A stretch of DNA of 64,000 nucleotides, from contig OZ316893.1 in NCBI GenBank assembly GCA_973895155.1, forward strand, positions 14,880,001 to 14,944,000. The letters run 5' to 3'. This DNA comes from Marsupella aquatica. Taxonomy: Eukaryota; Marchantiophyta. The first letter of the stretch is position 1. Each line of letters starts with the position of its first letter. The notes beneath the pieces are model-generated. The model searched no databases, was not told the origin of the DNA, and saw only the letters and a list, made by a program, of their open reading frames with translations. Both the position numbers and the translations under genes were made by a program. Positions 21,701-35,211 of the stretch are shown piece after piece.

Positions 21701-24700
21701 CTCATTGTCGTATGAATTGAATTGGCTTGCGATATGCTGATCTTCATGTTGCCCTTACTTCCTGCCCTGGCCCTTAACTGTAGATTTTCCACAATGTCCT
21801 TCATAATAATGTCACTTCCAGAAGGCAACCAATTTGTAACTATGTTCAAAATTTCAGCAAATTTTAATCCTTAATATCTTTGACCACTCTCCTTTCCACT
21901 ACGAAAAAAATGGACTTCCTTGATGATCAACAGAAAACTGCATCCCTCTTGGAAAACCCTTGGAAAACACATCCGCCGACTCTCTTTGCATCCATTGTGC
22001 ACCTACCGTCTTAGTTATCACTATTCTCTTAAATTGGCCCATCTTACAACAACAAATTATACTTTCCAAGACAACAACGTAACACTTCTACCATGACAAT
22101 GCTATGTGCAGTAAGGTAAGAAACTTACACTGAGCCATCCAACAACATTTGTTGTTTTAATAGTAAGTAAAAAAAAAAGATGCTCTAATTTATGAAACCT
22201 GAGGCTGAATAGAAGGGAGATTGCTTGGTCCATGTGTTTTTTAGAAATTAACCTTCTCTTTAGATTCTCATTACCGCTTGCACCATTCTATGCCTAATAC
22301 CAAAAAAATTCATTGGCCACAAAGACCATCAACTAAGCAACTACATGCAACCAACTATGCAAAATGACAACACTTCCCGAACCACCCATTCCTGAAGTTA
22401 GTACAATACTTTCGCAAAGATGACACTTCCACAACTGCAATATATATGACAACAATGAGCACACTTCCGCAGTGATAATATGGCTGCAAAGATCACAACG
22501 ACAATTGGGCCTGATCAACAACAACACTTTTGCAACTACAACTTGTCCGCCAGGATTACCCAGCAAGATGAGGGCAATGAGGATGAGGGCAATGAGGACA
22601 CACCCACAGCCACGATTGACAACTGTGCACTTGTGCCCACATAATTGTAGGAAGGGTGAGTGACAGTGTATGTGTGGACCATGGCATGATTGTGTGGCAG
22701 AGAACAAACAAGAAAGAAGCTGAGGCCTTGGCGGTTCAGAAACAAAACCAAAGTACTACCGTACGTAACTACTACAGATTGAAAGAAATTGGCCATTCAA
22801 TGTATTGGTATTAATGTAGTCACAAACACTCAATCATGATAAGTTCCGCTCGGAATTCGTCTTTATCACTAAATCATTGTCTTGTCACTTCTTAAGTTGG
22901 CTGGCTGCTTTAAGTTGGCTGGCTGCTTACACAGAGAGCGAGAAAAGCTTCGATGGAATTATGGGTCCGTCCTGTATCTTAACGAATCCCAGCCAGGCTC
23001 GATCATGTACAGCTTAGTTACCAAAGTCCGGAGTACTTCCACTGTACATATGTTCCCCTCCGAGGAATCCGACACCTTCGCAACGTTGTGGTCAGGCTGC
23101 AGATCGAATGCCCTTTGGAGGAACCTCGATTGTGACTGCCGACTATTCATCTAGTTGCCATGAAACTATCAAGGAGTCAAGCATATTGTTTGTCCAGGCA
23201 TGCCAGCCAAGCTTTAGAATCTAGCAGGTAAAGCTCACTATAAGGTCCAGAGCGCTGCCAGGAGAATTGAAGCAGGTCGATCGAGCGGTCCGTCAATCCT
23301 CCTACGTACTACTTCAATGGAGTAGAGTCTGAGCAACATGCACAGATACAATGAAAGTCCATCGTCAACAGTTTGCAATTGGGTAAGACAATAGATTCAT
23401 GAATCCTCTACATTGATCGATCAGGTTCATTGGCTTTGTGTCTCTCTCCTTCCTTAGACTTCCTGGAGAAGAGCGAGAGATTAATTGCCGGGCTTCCAGC
23501 CTCCAAGATTACTTTCAATCGAAAATTCATTCGCATCGATGACGGTTTCATAGGAGTCTCGATCTACGATCCTTGATTGATTTAAGCATAAAGGCCTGCC
23601 CAGGGATTGAAGCTGTTAGTCTGTCCATGCTCATCGGCCAGTGGAAGGACTGCCTGTGCATTCATGTATTCATGTGGTTCCCAACTTCTGACCACGTAAA
23701 TGTTGGAGAGCAAGGAATACTTAGGTCCTGGATTACATCTACAGTACCACCTTTACGATCGATGGATCAGTTTAGTGGAGTCCTGCATCCAAGCATAGGA
23801 GGAATTGATTCTCGGTCACTGAATGTCGATGGTTTTCCAAAGCTATGAGCGCAGTAACACTGTGTCCCTGCAGTCTAGAGCCTTCCCTCTCTCGACGATA
23901 ATATTGAATTTACCGTTCCACTGGGCAAGGCATGTGTGTAAATACAATCAGTTGCATTGAGTCACCAACCGGCGCGGTACGTAGCTACCTAGCTAGGCAG
24001 GCAACCCTACACTCAGATCGATATCTGACCAACTTGGCCTTCATAGTTTGCTAAGAACACTTAACATCTTTGTCAAGGATGCTTGCAACCGAAGTTGCCT
24101 GCCTGCTGACGATAGCGAGAAAAGCTAGCCTGGCCACTTGTCCAGGATTCAGTTCAAAGTTTCGACGCGTATCAAGGTGAATCCGGACGTTGGGGGCAGG
24201 GGGTAAATGGACGGAAGGTCTCTAGCGGGTGCAATAGCGCGCGAGGGGAGTAGCTAGGTAGCTTCTGAGTGGCATATCAATCAAGACAACACGGCAGGTT
24301 TTGATGATCGATCATATGTATGAGGGCATCACGGTTGAAGGTAGATTTGCTACAAGATTTGACTGTCAGCTACCTGTATCGATACACTTCGGAGAGCAAT
24401 CTGTAGATTCACATAGCCAAATGTCGTATATATAGACAATTATACAGAAACGTCGATAGGCTCTGACTGGCCTTCAATGCGGAGTCTCAATAAGACTGTC
24501 GTGAAGCAATCCCGCCTGTATCAAAGTGGCCCAAATCTATGTCAAACCACTACGCCAGAAACACAAGTGTCGTCAACCTGACTCAGTCCTTTAAGTCCCA
24601 AGATCTAGCTGGGAGGGTCTCTGTACATCGAGAAGTCACTACCGATCTAAGTCCAAACTGAGTAATAAATCTGAATAAGTCAGACAGTTCGTCACGTTTA

Positions 24701-25165
24701 GGCTAGATAGCTTATGCCTACGTCGAGTGTGTACGTGTTCAACTTAGTATAATTCAGTACAAACTGTCAACTCTGTCCGCAGATTTCTCCTCACCCATGT
24801 TTGAGCTCCATATTTATGTACCGTAAGCTACCGGCATGCTAAGTTGCTGTTCCAAGTTTGCTATCATATGATTCAGCAATAATACAGAAACCAGGCAGCT
24901 TTAGTTTGCAGAGGTGCATAATTATGCGCGCATGTGAGTCGACTTACTGGTTCGCTTCGCCTGCCCCTATTATGTAGCAAGCTAGTGGGCAGAATGCCAC
25001 GTACATCCACATTGACCTCAAGTACTGACTCGATTGAAACTATTTTTGTTTGTACGTGATCTGGTATATGAAACCGGAAAGCCCTTGTAGCTAGCCTGAA
25101 CTGGCCTGTTCGCAGGTTGAAAGCTATCAAGCTAGCTAGGCACAAGTTCGCCCCGAATCAATTCT

Positions 25166-28100
25166 ATGGCTGAATTGGGTTGGTTGAGGAGTTCCCCAAC
25201 TGTAAAAGCTCCTACGAATGGAAGTCTGTCAGCAGCAGGTGCTACTTCTACCTTCAACGGGTCTAACGAGAATCTCTTCGATTTGCTGCAAGGCAGGCTG
25301 GGCAGCAGTACTAGCGGAGGCTCGATATTTGGACCATCATCCAGTGATCAGAATGGGTCCCCCTATTTTGGCCCATCTGATCACCAGGAGATAGACGAGG
25401 ACAATGACTCCACATCGCTCTTGAAGACGGAAGACGAGAATCATTTACAGCCAACAGTAGAGCAGATGACAATGGGTATGCAGCCCAACCTGTGGTCGGG
25501 CGTCGCGGATACCAGCACTTCTCCTCTTCTTGGAGCCATTGGAAACCATCATCAAGGCCTCTACAACAATGCTCATATACCGAGTTTGCATCCTGCCACT
25601 GGGATGGTAATCGATAGCTGCCAATTCCCCTCTTTCTCTTCGATCAAGCCCCATGATCCATCCCCACAGCTGCAAGCCCTTAGAGATTTCATGGCCTACG
25701 GGAGCAATAACAACATAAATGGCCTTGGAGCTGGGCATCAGCATCATGCGCCTACAAACTTGGCGGCAGGGGTTGGAGTCCCTCCCATGTTTCTTCACTT
25801 GGGGGACGAGTCGTGCAGCCCGGGTGCCAGCTCTCTTCTACAGCTACCAGGCATGCCTGGCCAGATGCAGCGCACATATGTGGGGGAGAACTTATCTCCA
25901 ATCAGAAGCTGCAAGCCGGACATGCTGGCCTACAGAGCACTTTGCCAATCAGAGCTGTTTGCCAGCGAGAGGAGCCCTCACAGAACGCAGTTTCAACGAG
26001 AGAACCACATCCTTGCAGAACGCCAGCGCAGGGAGGAAATGAACGAGAAGTTCTCGGCCTTGCGAGCCATGATTCCAAAAGCGACTAAGGTGTGCTGTAG
26101 CTCAGCTTCTTTTTCGGTATTTAAGTTCATTGTTTTTCATTGTCGATCTGGTATGAGAAGCTTACTCGCTTAGATAGGTGATGTCGCTCCCGAAGAATCA
26201 TCCAATCAGCACTTCAATGTTTCCGTTTCGTCGAATATATCAGCCCTTCAAAGTACCTGGGCTGGATCTTGTACAAGGCGAACGAGAGAAAAATATTAGT
26301 AAGAGTAAGTCACCCAAAACTAGCACGGCATACGGGAGCTGATAATTAATGTGATTGAGGTGTACATTATCAAACGTAGAACGTCTACATTGCTATCCGA
26401 AGACAGTAATCCGGCACATCCCATCTTCAGGCTCTCTTTCTTCATATGTGTGCTTGTTACGAGAACTAGAAACGCGGCATGCTGGCAAGCTTCACAATTA
26501 TGGCCTTCGTGCCGTCCCAAAGACTCCATGGTATCGCTTGTCTGATTTGATGTTTGCATAAGTCGAGCGACTCTTGAACTTGACCTGAGCTGTTTCAACG
26601 TCGAATATATCGTGGGGACTCGATCTTCTGCAACGTACATAGTGTCCTTACTTAGAAATGAGCGTTTTGACTGACATACATTTTCATTATCATCAAATCG
26701 TACCTCATTCTGATTCCTTATTGACATGGATTAAACGAACCGTCTTGGTTGGGATGTGTGGGAGCAGAAAGATAAGGCTTCAATTGTGGGGGACACAATT
26801 GGGTACGTACTGGAGCTTGAGAAGACTTTGAAACATCTCCAGGCATGCAGGGCCAGCCGCAAAGGCTATTTTAAGGAGTTTAAGCTATTGAAAAGGAAAC
26901 CCTCTTTGAAAATTGCAGCTGAAGCTGCTGCAGAAGACGAAGACTGTGAACGATCCATGACAGGAACTTCAAGTACACCACCAGATCTGGATCAGGGCAA
27001 TCCTGCAGCTGTGGCAGCCGCAGTAGAAGTGAATACTCCAGTATGCGCCCTCTCCGAAGACCAACTTTCCCATCAGCATTCAGAACAAACGCAGTGCGTA
27101 GACGTTGACAATTTCGATGGTCCAATCATTACCTCAGCCACAGAGAAAGTAAATGGGTGCGCAGACCCATTCCAGGTATTCAACAAATATATTGACCAGC
27201 TTCTGTTCCTTTGAATTGTGCATCATGCATAAGATAGAGAGAAAAATTTCATGAGCCCTTGGCTACCTTACGTCACGTACTATAAGTGGGTGCAACATAT
27301 GTCTACCTCTGATTCCCGGGTCTGACAGCCCCCCGCTTAACTGTACATAAGTTTGAGGGCAAGTTATTTATTAACACATATGTAGCCGGATTCCTACTAA
27401 CTACGTACCCAACACTAAATTTAGAGTCGATCGCTCCCGTGACATCCAAGGTCAATGACATACAGTCAAAAGGTCAGCCTGTGCACACCAATGACACGAC
27501 ATTATGTCTGTTAGAGTGTCCTGCATCTTTTCGTATAATTTTACCTTTTGTCAAGTAAATGCTCGAGAATTACGAGAATGAAATCTACACCTGAAATGGG
27601 AGGGACCTGGCCAAAGTACTGACACTTAGTCCCCGTTCATTATTTTCTGTTGGACGCTCTGTAAATGTCTCCAATGAATCATGTGCAGTACTTCATGAAA
27701 AACAATTTTAGAGCTTACGAACCTGTTGAAAGCTTGTACCCATCACAACGGTAACTCTAAACAAAACGAAGTTGGTAGTATTTCATAAACTGAATGATTG
27801 GATATACAGCTACTCAATAATGAACTTCCAGGTATATATGTCTGATGATGTGAGGGTGCACTACGTATAGTATGTATTGGAACGAGTCTCGGCACATAAT
27901 TAATATGCTGACTTACATATGATCTAAAAATTAGTAAGTTCGACGTACTGTCCCCGTATCATGCCAAGTTGCCACTGAAGCTACAGCAGTTTGAGTTCAA
28001 GTTAATTGGAGCTTGCATTCAGAACATTATATATCTCGTCATGGATCTAGATATCTCTGTTTGCATGTCTGATACAGACCCTTCTGTTAAGGATACAACC

Positions 28101-31100
28101 CAGAGAACAATGATGCATCTATGGCGCGCTGTCCATTTTACGCTTGACTGAGCTTGATATATAGAGATCGACCATGACTTGAGCGCTAGCTAACTCGGGA
28201 CTGAAAAGCTAGTGAAGGTTCCTTTGTGTGTGCAATGTGCAGCTCAAGGGCAAAGACGATGAGATTCTTGAGATTCGTCCAAGTGAGGCCGTTTCCAGTT
28301 CGGAGGTGGACATTCAGAACCTGGGAGAGCAAGCTGTGATTAAGATAGTTTGTGCTCGGAGCTCGGGGCTTGTACTACGCATCCTTCTGGCTCTGGATGA
28401 GTGCAAAGTTGACATTCTACAGTCAAACGTAACTACTGTGGCTGAGAAATCTGTCCACTTTATCACCGTACAGGTATGTCCATCCATTTACTAGTAGATT
28501 ATCTTTAGCTCGATCCTTCTATACTAGAATACAGTCTCGGGAGTCGGATGTTCTACCTGCTTGGTTGACTCGATCACGGGATCGGGAAGTTGGTGTTGTT
28601 GGACTCCTGCTCCAACATAACTCTACCAGCTCCACGATCGATAATCCCAACAGTCAAGCTGAGCCCAACTCTATGAGTATGCATTGAAACATTTGAAACG
28701 CCAGATTGGAGGTGCACGGTCATATGACTCTGACCCACTGTAAGCTCAGGTTTATGTATGGTTGTCCAGTCGTGGACGTCTCTAAATTGGGTGGCCGTCA
28801 TTTGTGCTTGTCTTGTCGATAGGTAGCCTACCTGTAGTACGTACCTGTAGTGACTACTAAACTTTTGATAAAACTGATGATCTCCGGCTTCGTTGCATCC
28901 TCATTGAAGCCCTTTTAAAGGAGCAAAAATTGTGGGCAATAGAATGCGAGTAAGTTACTGCTTGTACTTACGGATGGATGGGCCCGATTCCTCTCCAATC
29001 TGATGCAAGAGCTGGAACCCAGACTACAGGCAATGCAGCCTAATTGCTGATATTGGCCGTGCGGGCAAGCCAAGTACGTTCGTTGAAAACTGTGGTTTAG
29101 AGAGAGATGATTATGGAAACCAAGTTGAATTTTAATACTGTCAAGATTGCAGCAACTTCCTTCTGCCACAAATAGTTACTAGAAGCTAGGACGACAACGA
29201 TCGTCTCTCTAGAACGTGTAGCAATCGACCTTATTACCTAGACTTTCTAAGTAAGACTGTCTGAAGACTAAACACCATGCTATTGCGATATGCAATATGT
29301 TGTCTTAGATGCCTGCAATATTGAACTTAAGCTTCTCTGACAAATTGTCCGGACCCAATACCTTGCATCCTTTGCAGGCCAATTACCACCACGGGACCAG
29401 ATTTCTAGTTATACCTGCCTGTAATAGAGCTTGCTATGCATGTATATCTATGCAAACCCGCGCGCCAGTTCCGGATGAGTGGACTGCCTAGCTGAATATC
29501 ATCATAAACACTGCTGACACAAAGCGGTCTTGCAACGATGTGCAACACCTAATGTACCAGAGCCTATCTACAACACACCGCCAAGAACTCACTGAGTGAG
29601 GAGAAGCTAGCTTTTGCGTATTAAGCATGATCAACAACCACAAACCCGCTAGGTCATTAAGATCAAGTCTTAGGCGGATGCTTGTGTAGTTCTACGCTTC
29701 ATTGACGGCACTTTTTAGGCCTCATGTTTTATCCTAGTGCTGTTAGTAGCTTTTGTGAATCGATATATAAGGTAGTACTAAGACAACTCTTTCGAGGATA
29801 CGCTACATCAATCTTTCTTCAATTTACAGACTGGATCAGATTGAGGGGTAAATGGAAATAATGCCATGTGTGAACTTTCATAGCTATTGACCATAGAAAT
29901 TATTATCTCCCAATTCGTTGCACGAATCGTTTTAGCAAGCCAATTGTCATGGACATTAATCACTCTCTTGTCGAATAATGTTAGTCACTGCAAGGCTAGG
30001 TGAAAGTGGACTACGGTTTGTTACTTATTATATCGTGCAAAATGTATCTATATCCACTTGATCCCTTTCATTAGGACATTATCGTTTGCCGCCATTTCCT
30101 CTGTCACCTGGCCCATTTCACTTGTCCGGATGTTTCCCTGTCACCTCACCATCTCCCCTTTTCACCCTTCGTTGCTCCCTGCACACAAGATTGACGGACA
30201 TACAGACAACACTATTGTCGTCTCAGTTCCCTCCACAATCATGTCAAATGTGGGCTGAATTCTCCGTGTTATTTCATGAGAAATCCATCCTTCGCGGCAG
30301 AAAATTATGCATTGGGAATGTATTTACGTACTCAGTTGGAGGCTAGAATAAGTGTTGTTAGCAACCATACATCGCATCTCAAATTGGGTGATCGTTGAAA
30401 TGTTGTGATTTAGATGATTTGAGCAATCTTCGACGTCGACGACAGGTACATCCTGCGGTCCGTACTTGGATATATGTGCGAATTTCCATTGTCTGTTGCA
30501 ACTGACTTGGACAAGGAGGACAAGTATATCACGACGTACAATATACATACTAAGCAATTATGGTACACCAGCCTCCATCGCGCATGAACTGCGCGGTGCA
30601 AGTCAGTTGGGTTGGGATTAGAACTTGGGATCCTTGGGGATCAGGGACCGAGGCATGCTTCAAAGTGCCCCTCAATTTCTTTTAGCCAATACTGATCCCA
30701 TGATTTGAGTTCGACGGTAAATCCATCGCTCGATCGAGTGGCGGCGAATTACTCGCCCACATTGGTGTGGCCCGGATTCGGTGACAATGTCCAGCATTAA
30801 TATGTTGGATTTGTACTTACTTAGTTCTGTGATACGTGGGCTTCTCGATCGCCAGTCAACTTCTCTGATGGACTCAAGAATGCCACGTCGACGTGTATAA
30901 AACTTAGAGGAACCTCGAAGTCTTTCAAATGCAGAAACCTCGCTCAGCCTGGTGACCTTTTGAAATCAACTTGTACACTTTGTATCAGTGCCTATACGCT
31001 AGCGAATCTAGAATCTTCTTTCTTTCAGTAACAACTTCTGAAAGAAGAGCAAACTTGCAAACTTACTTAATACTGGGTAGATCTACAGGATAACTAAGGG

Positions 31101-32002
31101 AGTAAGCTGAAGGAAATTACATATCCAAGGCATAAGGGGAGTGATAGAAATTGGTGTTCCTTAGGGACAGTACCAGGCGTCCCACTTTCTTGCACATCAA
31201 AAAGCAACACCCAGATAGATTGAAGTAATAACACTCAATGCCATATCAAAATAATAGGGTTGTACGTCAATATGCACTAGCCAGATAGGTCGAAGTAATA
31301 ACACTCAGTAACACTCTGGTTTGTTGTGGTATGGAAAGTTAGCCCAACCTGTGGGCACATGGCACACAACACCGGATGCTGCCTTGTTTTGATGTGCATT
31401 TACCAAGATTTCCATACCTTTTAAGTACTCAAAAGTCGCTAGTATAGTTTTAAAAACTCGAAGTGATAATTAAATAAATCTTGGAAATTCATCATTTCAG
31501 ATCGATCAAAATGTTTTTAGAGTACAATTGTAAGAATTCAACTCCAATCCTTTCGTATGACATATTATTTACACCGATAGAAAACACTAAGTTCAAGGTT
31601 GTCCAAGATCATTGAACTTTTAGCATACACATTCATAAGGAACCTATATTATATTGAAGCTTTATACACAGTATTCACAGGGAAATTTAAATGTTGTGCA
31701 TGCTATTCATGTTAGTAGAATTCACGTTAATATCCAGAGGAAAGGCGCTCATCAATTGACCAGGATGAAGTTTGAATCCACGCCTGTATGCTGCCTTCCT
31801 GCAGATCAATTTAGATATGAAGGACCCCAAACTGTCCAGATTAAAGGAACTGTCCGGCCAGTTGGCCTTTGTGATCTTACTGACTGACAAACAACTGTTG
31901 TGTGTTCTCAAATCTTGATTGCAGATCAGCTCGGGATTGAGTTCGACCACAGAAGAGATGATTGCAGTTCTCCATAAGGCTTCTAGCTCACCCAACAGGT
32001 GA
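25166..32002 (+). CDS. bHLH transcription factor of the EAT1/AtbHLH10-89-91 type (subfamily II)
   Basis: Four exons, all phase 0: 25166-26089, 26768-27175, 28243-28473 and 31925-32002, giving 545 residues. Residues 281-333 form the bHLH: HILAERQRREEMNEKF with the H281-E285-R289 set that contacts E-box DNA, a short loop, and KDKASIVGDTIGYVLELEKT as helix 2. The bHLH is split by intron 1 after KATK. The exon 2-3 C-terminus (VIKIVCARSSGLVLRILLAL...VHFITVQ) looks like the ACT-like dimerisation region of these factors. The large N-terminus is Ser/Gly/Asn-rich and has no domain I recognise. In flowering plants this subfamily (EAT1, TDR-partner factors) acts in the tapetum; a role in spore or sporophyte development here is inference. 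Exon 4 (ISSGLSSTTEEMIAVLHKA) is short, after a 3.45-kb intron, and is the least certain part. Confidence 0.87.
28474..31924 (+). other. Long third intron of the bHLH gene (about 3.45 kb)
   Basis: It starts GTATGTCC after exon 3 and ends TTGATTGCAG before the short last exon. I saw no nested gene. A direct repeat of AGATAG(A/G)T(T/C)GAAGTAATA plus ACACTCA occurs at about 31213-31238 and 31283-31307. If exon 4 is wrong, this region would instead be downstream DNA. Confidence 0.6.
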
Positions 32003-34260
32003 CAAATTATAGATATAAATTTATATGTATGTACTTAGGCTTTGTAGAGTGATCTGAGGTGTTGGACTGCTGAAGCGCATTCTTATTTCAATGGCCAGCA
32101 GTCCAATCTGCGAGCAATCATCTGGTCCACCATCGCTCATCGGACCTTGGAATATCCAGACTATTAAACCCGTAAGCAGTTTTCTTGTAACCTTAGAATT
32201 CTAGCTATTGTGTCGATCATATGTCCTTAGAACTGTCTGTCCACTATACCGTCCTACAGGTATATATGTGGATATATACACACCCACACAGGCCCACACA
32301 CTTATGCCTCGCAAGAGGTTGGGCTTCAACACCTCTGTGTTGTTGCGTCATATATACAACATGAGCTAGAGAGCATGTTGTGCATAATTTCTGGACGATT
32401 AGACATCTTCCAGAGAACATGAAGTGGTACAAATTTCTACTCCTGGCAACTGACTGGCTAGAGAATGATCAGCTGAGCATTCTACTGACTTAGAAGCAAG
32501 CTGAAGTTTCGAAAATGAATCGCCACACCTAAAATCAATCTAACCACTGTCTTGTCACATCCTGTACTTGGTCTACGGTAACAGATCAAATTGTCTTAAC
32601 TAATCTACTAGGTAGCTTATACCATTTTTATACCACTCTGACTATGTCTTAGCATCCTTCTCTAGTCCCTGCTTCATTTTATGGATAACTATGCCTGAAG
32701 TTTTACGCAAATATAGCCACTTCTTGCTACTGTGGAGCTTGCTGTGGAGTTCTAATTGTAGTGCTAACTCTGGACTTTGGACCTGCCTACCAAAGGGAAG
32801 ATCTTTCTTTGGTGTAGTCCTTCGCAACAGTTATTATTGGTACTACAGCTCTGAAAATCAATTCAACAAGGAAGATGGATGCTGTGAAGTATGCCCTGGG
32901 ATTCTCAAATTCATGCCTCATATTTTCGGACAATTGAGTGGCCCTCCTATAATTTGCAGTCGGAGAAGTGCCCAATTTCTGTATGCAGGCCTTCGACAAA
33001 GAAACATCAAGTTGTTGGAGTATCTAGACAAAATTCTAGGCCACAATCATGCCTGTATCCTCTAAGCATGCGCTCTTTCTCGTTTTAGCAGATTGCCTCG
33101 ACTCCGTGGCTTGACAGGAACGGATACACTCTGAACGATGGCCATAAATCTTTTCCTCTCTCACCAATTCTCAATTTGGTCTCCACCCTTGCGCAAGCAG
33201 TCTCTCTTATGACATTCCCCAGGAAAAAAATACCCAGCTCCTACGGACACAAGAATGGATTGTCAAAATGCATCTGCTCTAAAGTTCCTTGAACCCTATT
33301 TGTTTGCTCACATACTCGATCAAATTTCAGATCAAAGCAATTTTCAGAGCCCAAAGGAAGCGAGAAGCTTGGGAATTCGCTGTCAACTTCAACCTGAGGG
33401 GGTTTTGTTATGTTGAAACTAAACAATGGATATTCTAGTAGTCATGCAGTCCCAATCGGGATGTTCCAAAACACTTCACATTCTGTTGTGAAGGTGGCAA
33501 CTGAGTAGACACTCGCGTCTGTTATAACTAGCAACCATGTCAACTGCTTCAACGTCAACTATGCAGAATGCACAACTTGTCAATGGACACATTGGTTACT
33601 CTATAAGAATGGTGGAGTGTAAATCATGTGTTGTCTTCACTCCCAAGGCCCAAGACCAGATCAAGCTCCTTCAGCTGAGCAGCGATTATAGATAAAAGCA
33701 CACACACATTGCGCTTTGCCATGATAGCAATCGCATGAGAAACAAATTAAATTAAATTGAAGATCTCGTTTCAGGCCAGTGCTACAGCAGCTACCTCTCC
33801 ACAAGCGGCTGGAAATTATTGCAGATTGAGAAAAAAGAGCCCATTGTGATCTCCAGTCCAGCCTGCTCTGCCCGCTACTAGTTGCTCTGTTGCGTCTTTC
33901 CCTTCCAGATATTCCCATGAACATCTCTTGACATGTTCGAGTGCGGTATCTTGTTGACTGAAATTGAATTTTTTTCAGAACTTTCATTTGCCCGTAAATT
34001 GTGTGACTTAACATACCTAACTACAGTCGTGCGACCCCTACTTAACAAAAGCTGTACACAAATTACTAGTGTGAGCCAATCTAATTTTTGTGTCATACTG
34101 ATTCTTCAGTCACGCTAATTAAGGTGGACAGTGTAGCTGTGAAACGCGAACCTCATACACTGTTGATCCCATATGTATACGAAATCCACGAGTGATTCTA
34201 ACAGCATTTGAATATCGCTCCTCTAAGAATCACTCCTGCGTTCAAACTCATGTGAGATCA
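32003..34260. other. Intergenic DNA, no gene seen
   Basis: Only short chance open frames. At 32229-32260 the sequence CTGTCCACTATACCGTCCTA followed by CAGGTAT resembles the end of bHLH exon 3 with its splice donor (28452-28476). No other part of the gene is repeated here. Confidence 0.4.
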
Positions 34261-34614
34261 CAACAATGAAAAAAGGAATTGAAAGGTCACGTCTGAAGTA
34301 TTCCTTCATGGAGCAAAACCTTACGGCTGGAGATAATAAGAATGAAAAGGCGCAGAGAAAGCTCAACACTTCATTTCCATCATTGGCCAACAGTTTCTGC
34401 TGGAGATCCCACACTGCCTCCCATCCTAACAGGCGGAGCTTTTGCACACGAGGAGTTCCAGAGTCCACATCCCGTGCCCAACCAACGCCTCGTCGGATCC
34501 CATCGTCATCTCCTTTCCCTTTTCCATACCTCTCCACAAGCCGAGTTTGTCAAGCTCTCAAATTGAGGATTTGCAGCTGCGCTAGTATATACGATGCACT
34601 ACAAATTCTCTACC

Positions 34615-34650
34615 TTCCCTTCCCTTCCCTTCCCTTCCCTTCCCTTCCCT
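34615..34650. repeat. (TTCCC)7 microsatellite
   Basis: Seven perfect TTCCC units followed by TCAGACAC. It lies upstream of the ICT1-like exons and could be in its leader or first intron. Confidence 0.95.
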
Positions 34651-35211
34651 CAGACACTTGCTAGACTAACAAGAAGGAATAGTCCAGCCGATGGTGCTAC
34701 CGGACGCAAACAGATCATCAACGATCGACACAAATCACACACTTCACTCCACTACTCACATCTTCCTCACATCCCGCCCCTCCCAAATCCGGCACTCAAT
34801 CCCGTAATTTTTATGCATTCCATCAAGTCACTCGCTCCTCCGCTCCCCCGCCCACAACATAGATACAAAGATCTGTCAATTGTCGAGCGCGACATCCATC
34901 TGCACTTTGCTACTACATTACGCAAACTGCTTTCTGCTCTGCCCCGCAAAGGAAAGAAACTCGAAATACACAAAATTGAAAGATGGGAATTGAAATAAGT
35001 TATCCTATTGATGCTGCCTGAAGAGACTTGGTCTTCAAAAAATTTATTCAGATACTCATTCATTCGTTCCTTCAGTCGGGGGGATTGTTTTTAAAAAATT
35101 CAATCATTCGTTCATTCGTGTAGGGCCTGTTGCCACCTGCAAGGATTGATACTTTTGTATGGAGACCTTCGTTTGTTTGCCTTGCGGCAAAAATGGTGAT
35201 ATTTTGTGCAG

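Larger units (their letters stand above)
17101..25165. other. Gene-poor AT-rich region; repeats and bHLH promoter
   Basis: No open frame here resembles a protein family. It contains the tandem and palindromic repeats at 17936-18256 and 18838-18862, a 150-bp duplication at 18484-18759, a 17-base G run at 21491-21507, and a short direct repeat GATGAGGGCAAT at 22568-22595. The last kilobase before 25166 should hold the promoter and leader of the bHLH gene, but I could not place a TATA box. Confidence 0.4.

Noticed and set aside
22333-22800. Minus-strand Cys/His-rich open frames
   Set aside because: Cys and His spacing is irregular, repeats are short, and no splice context supports a gene.
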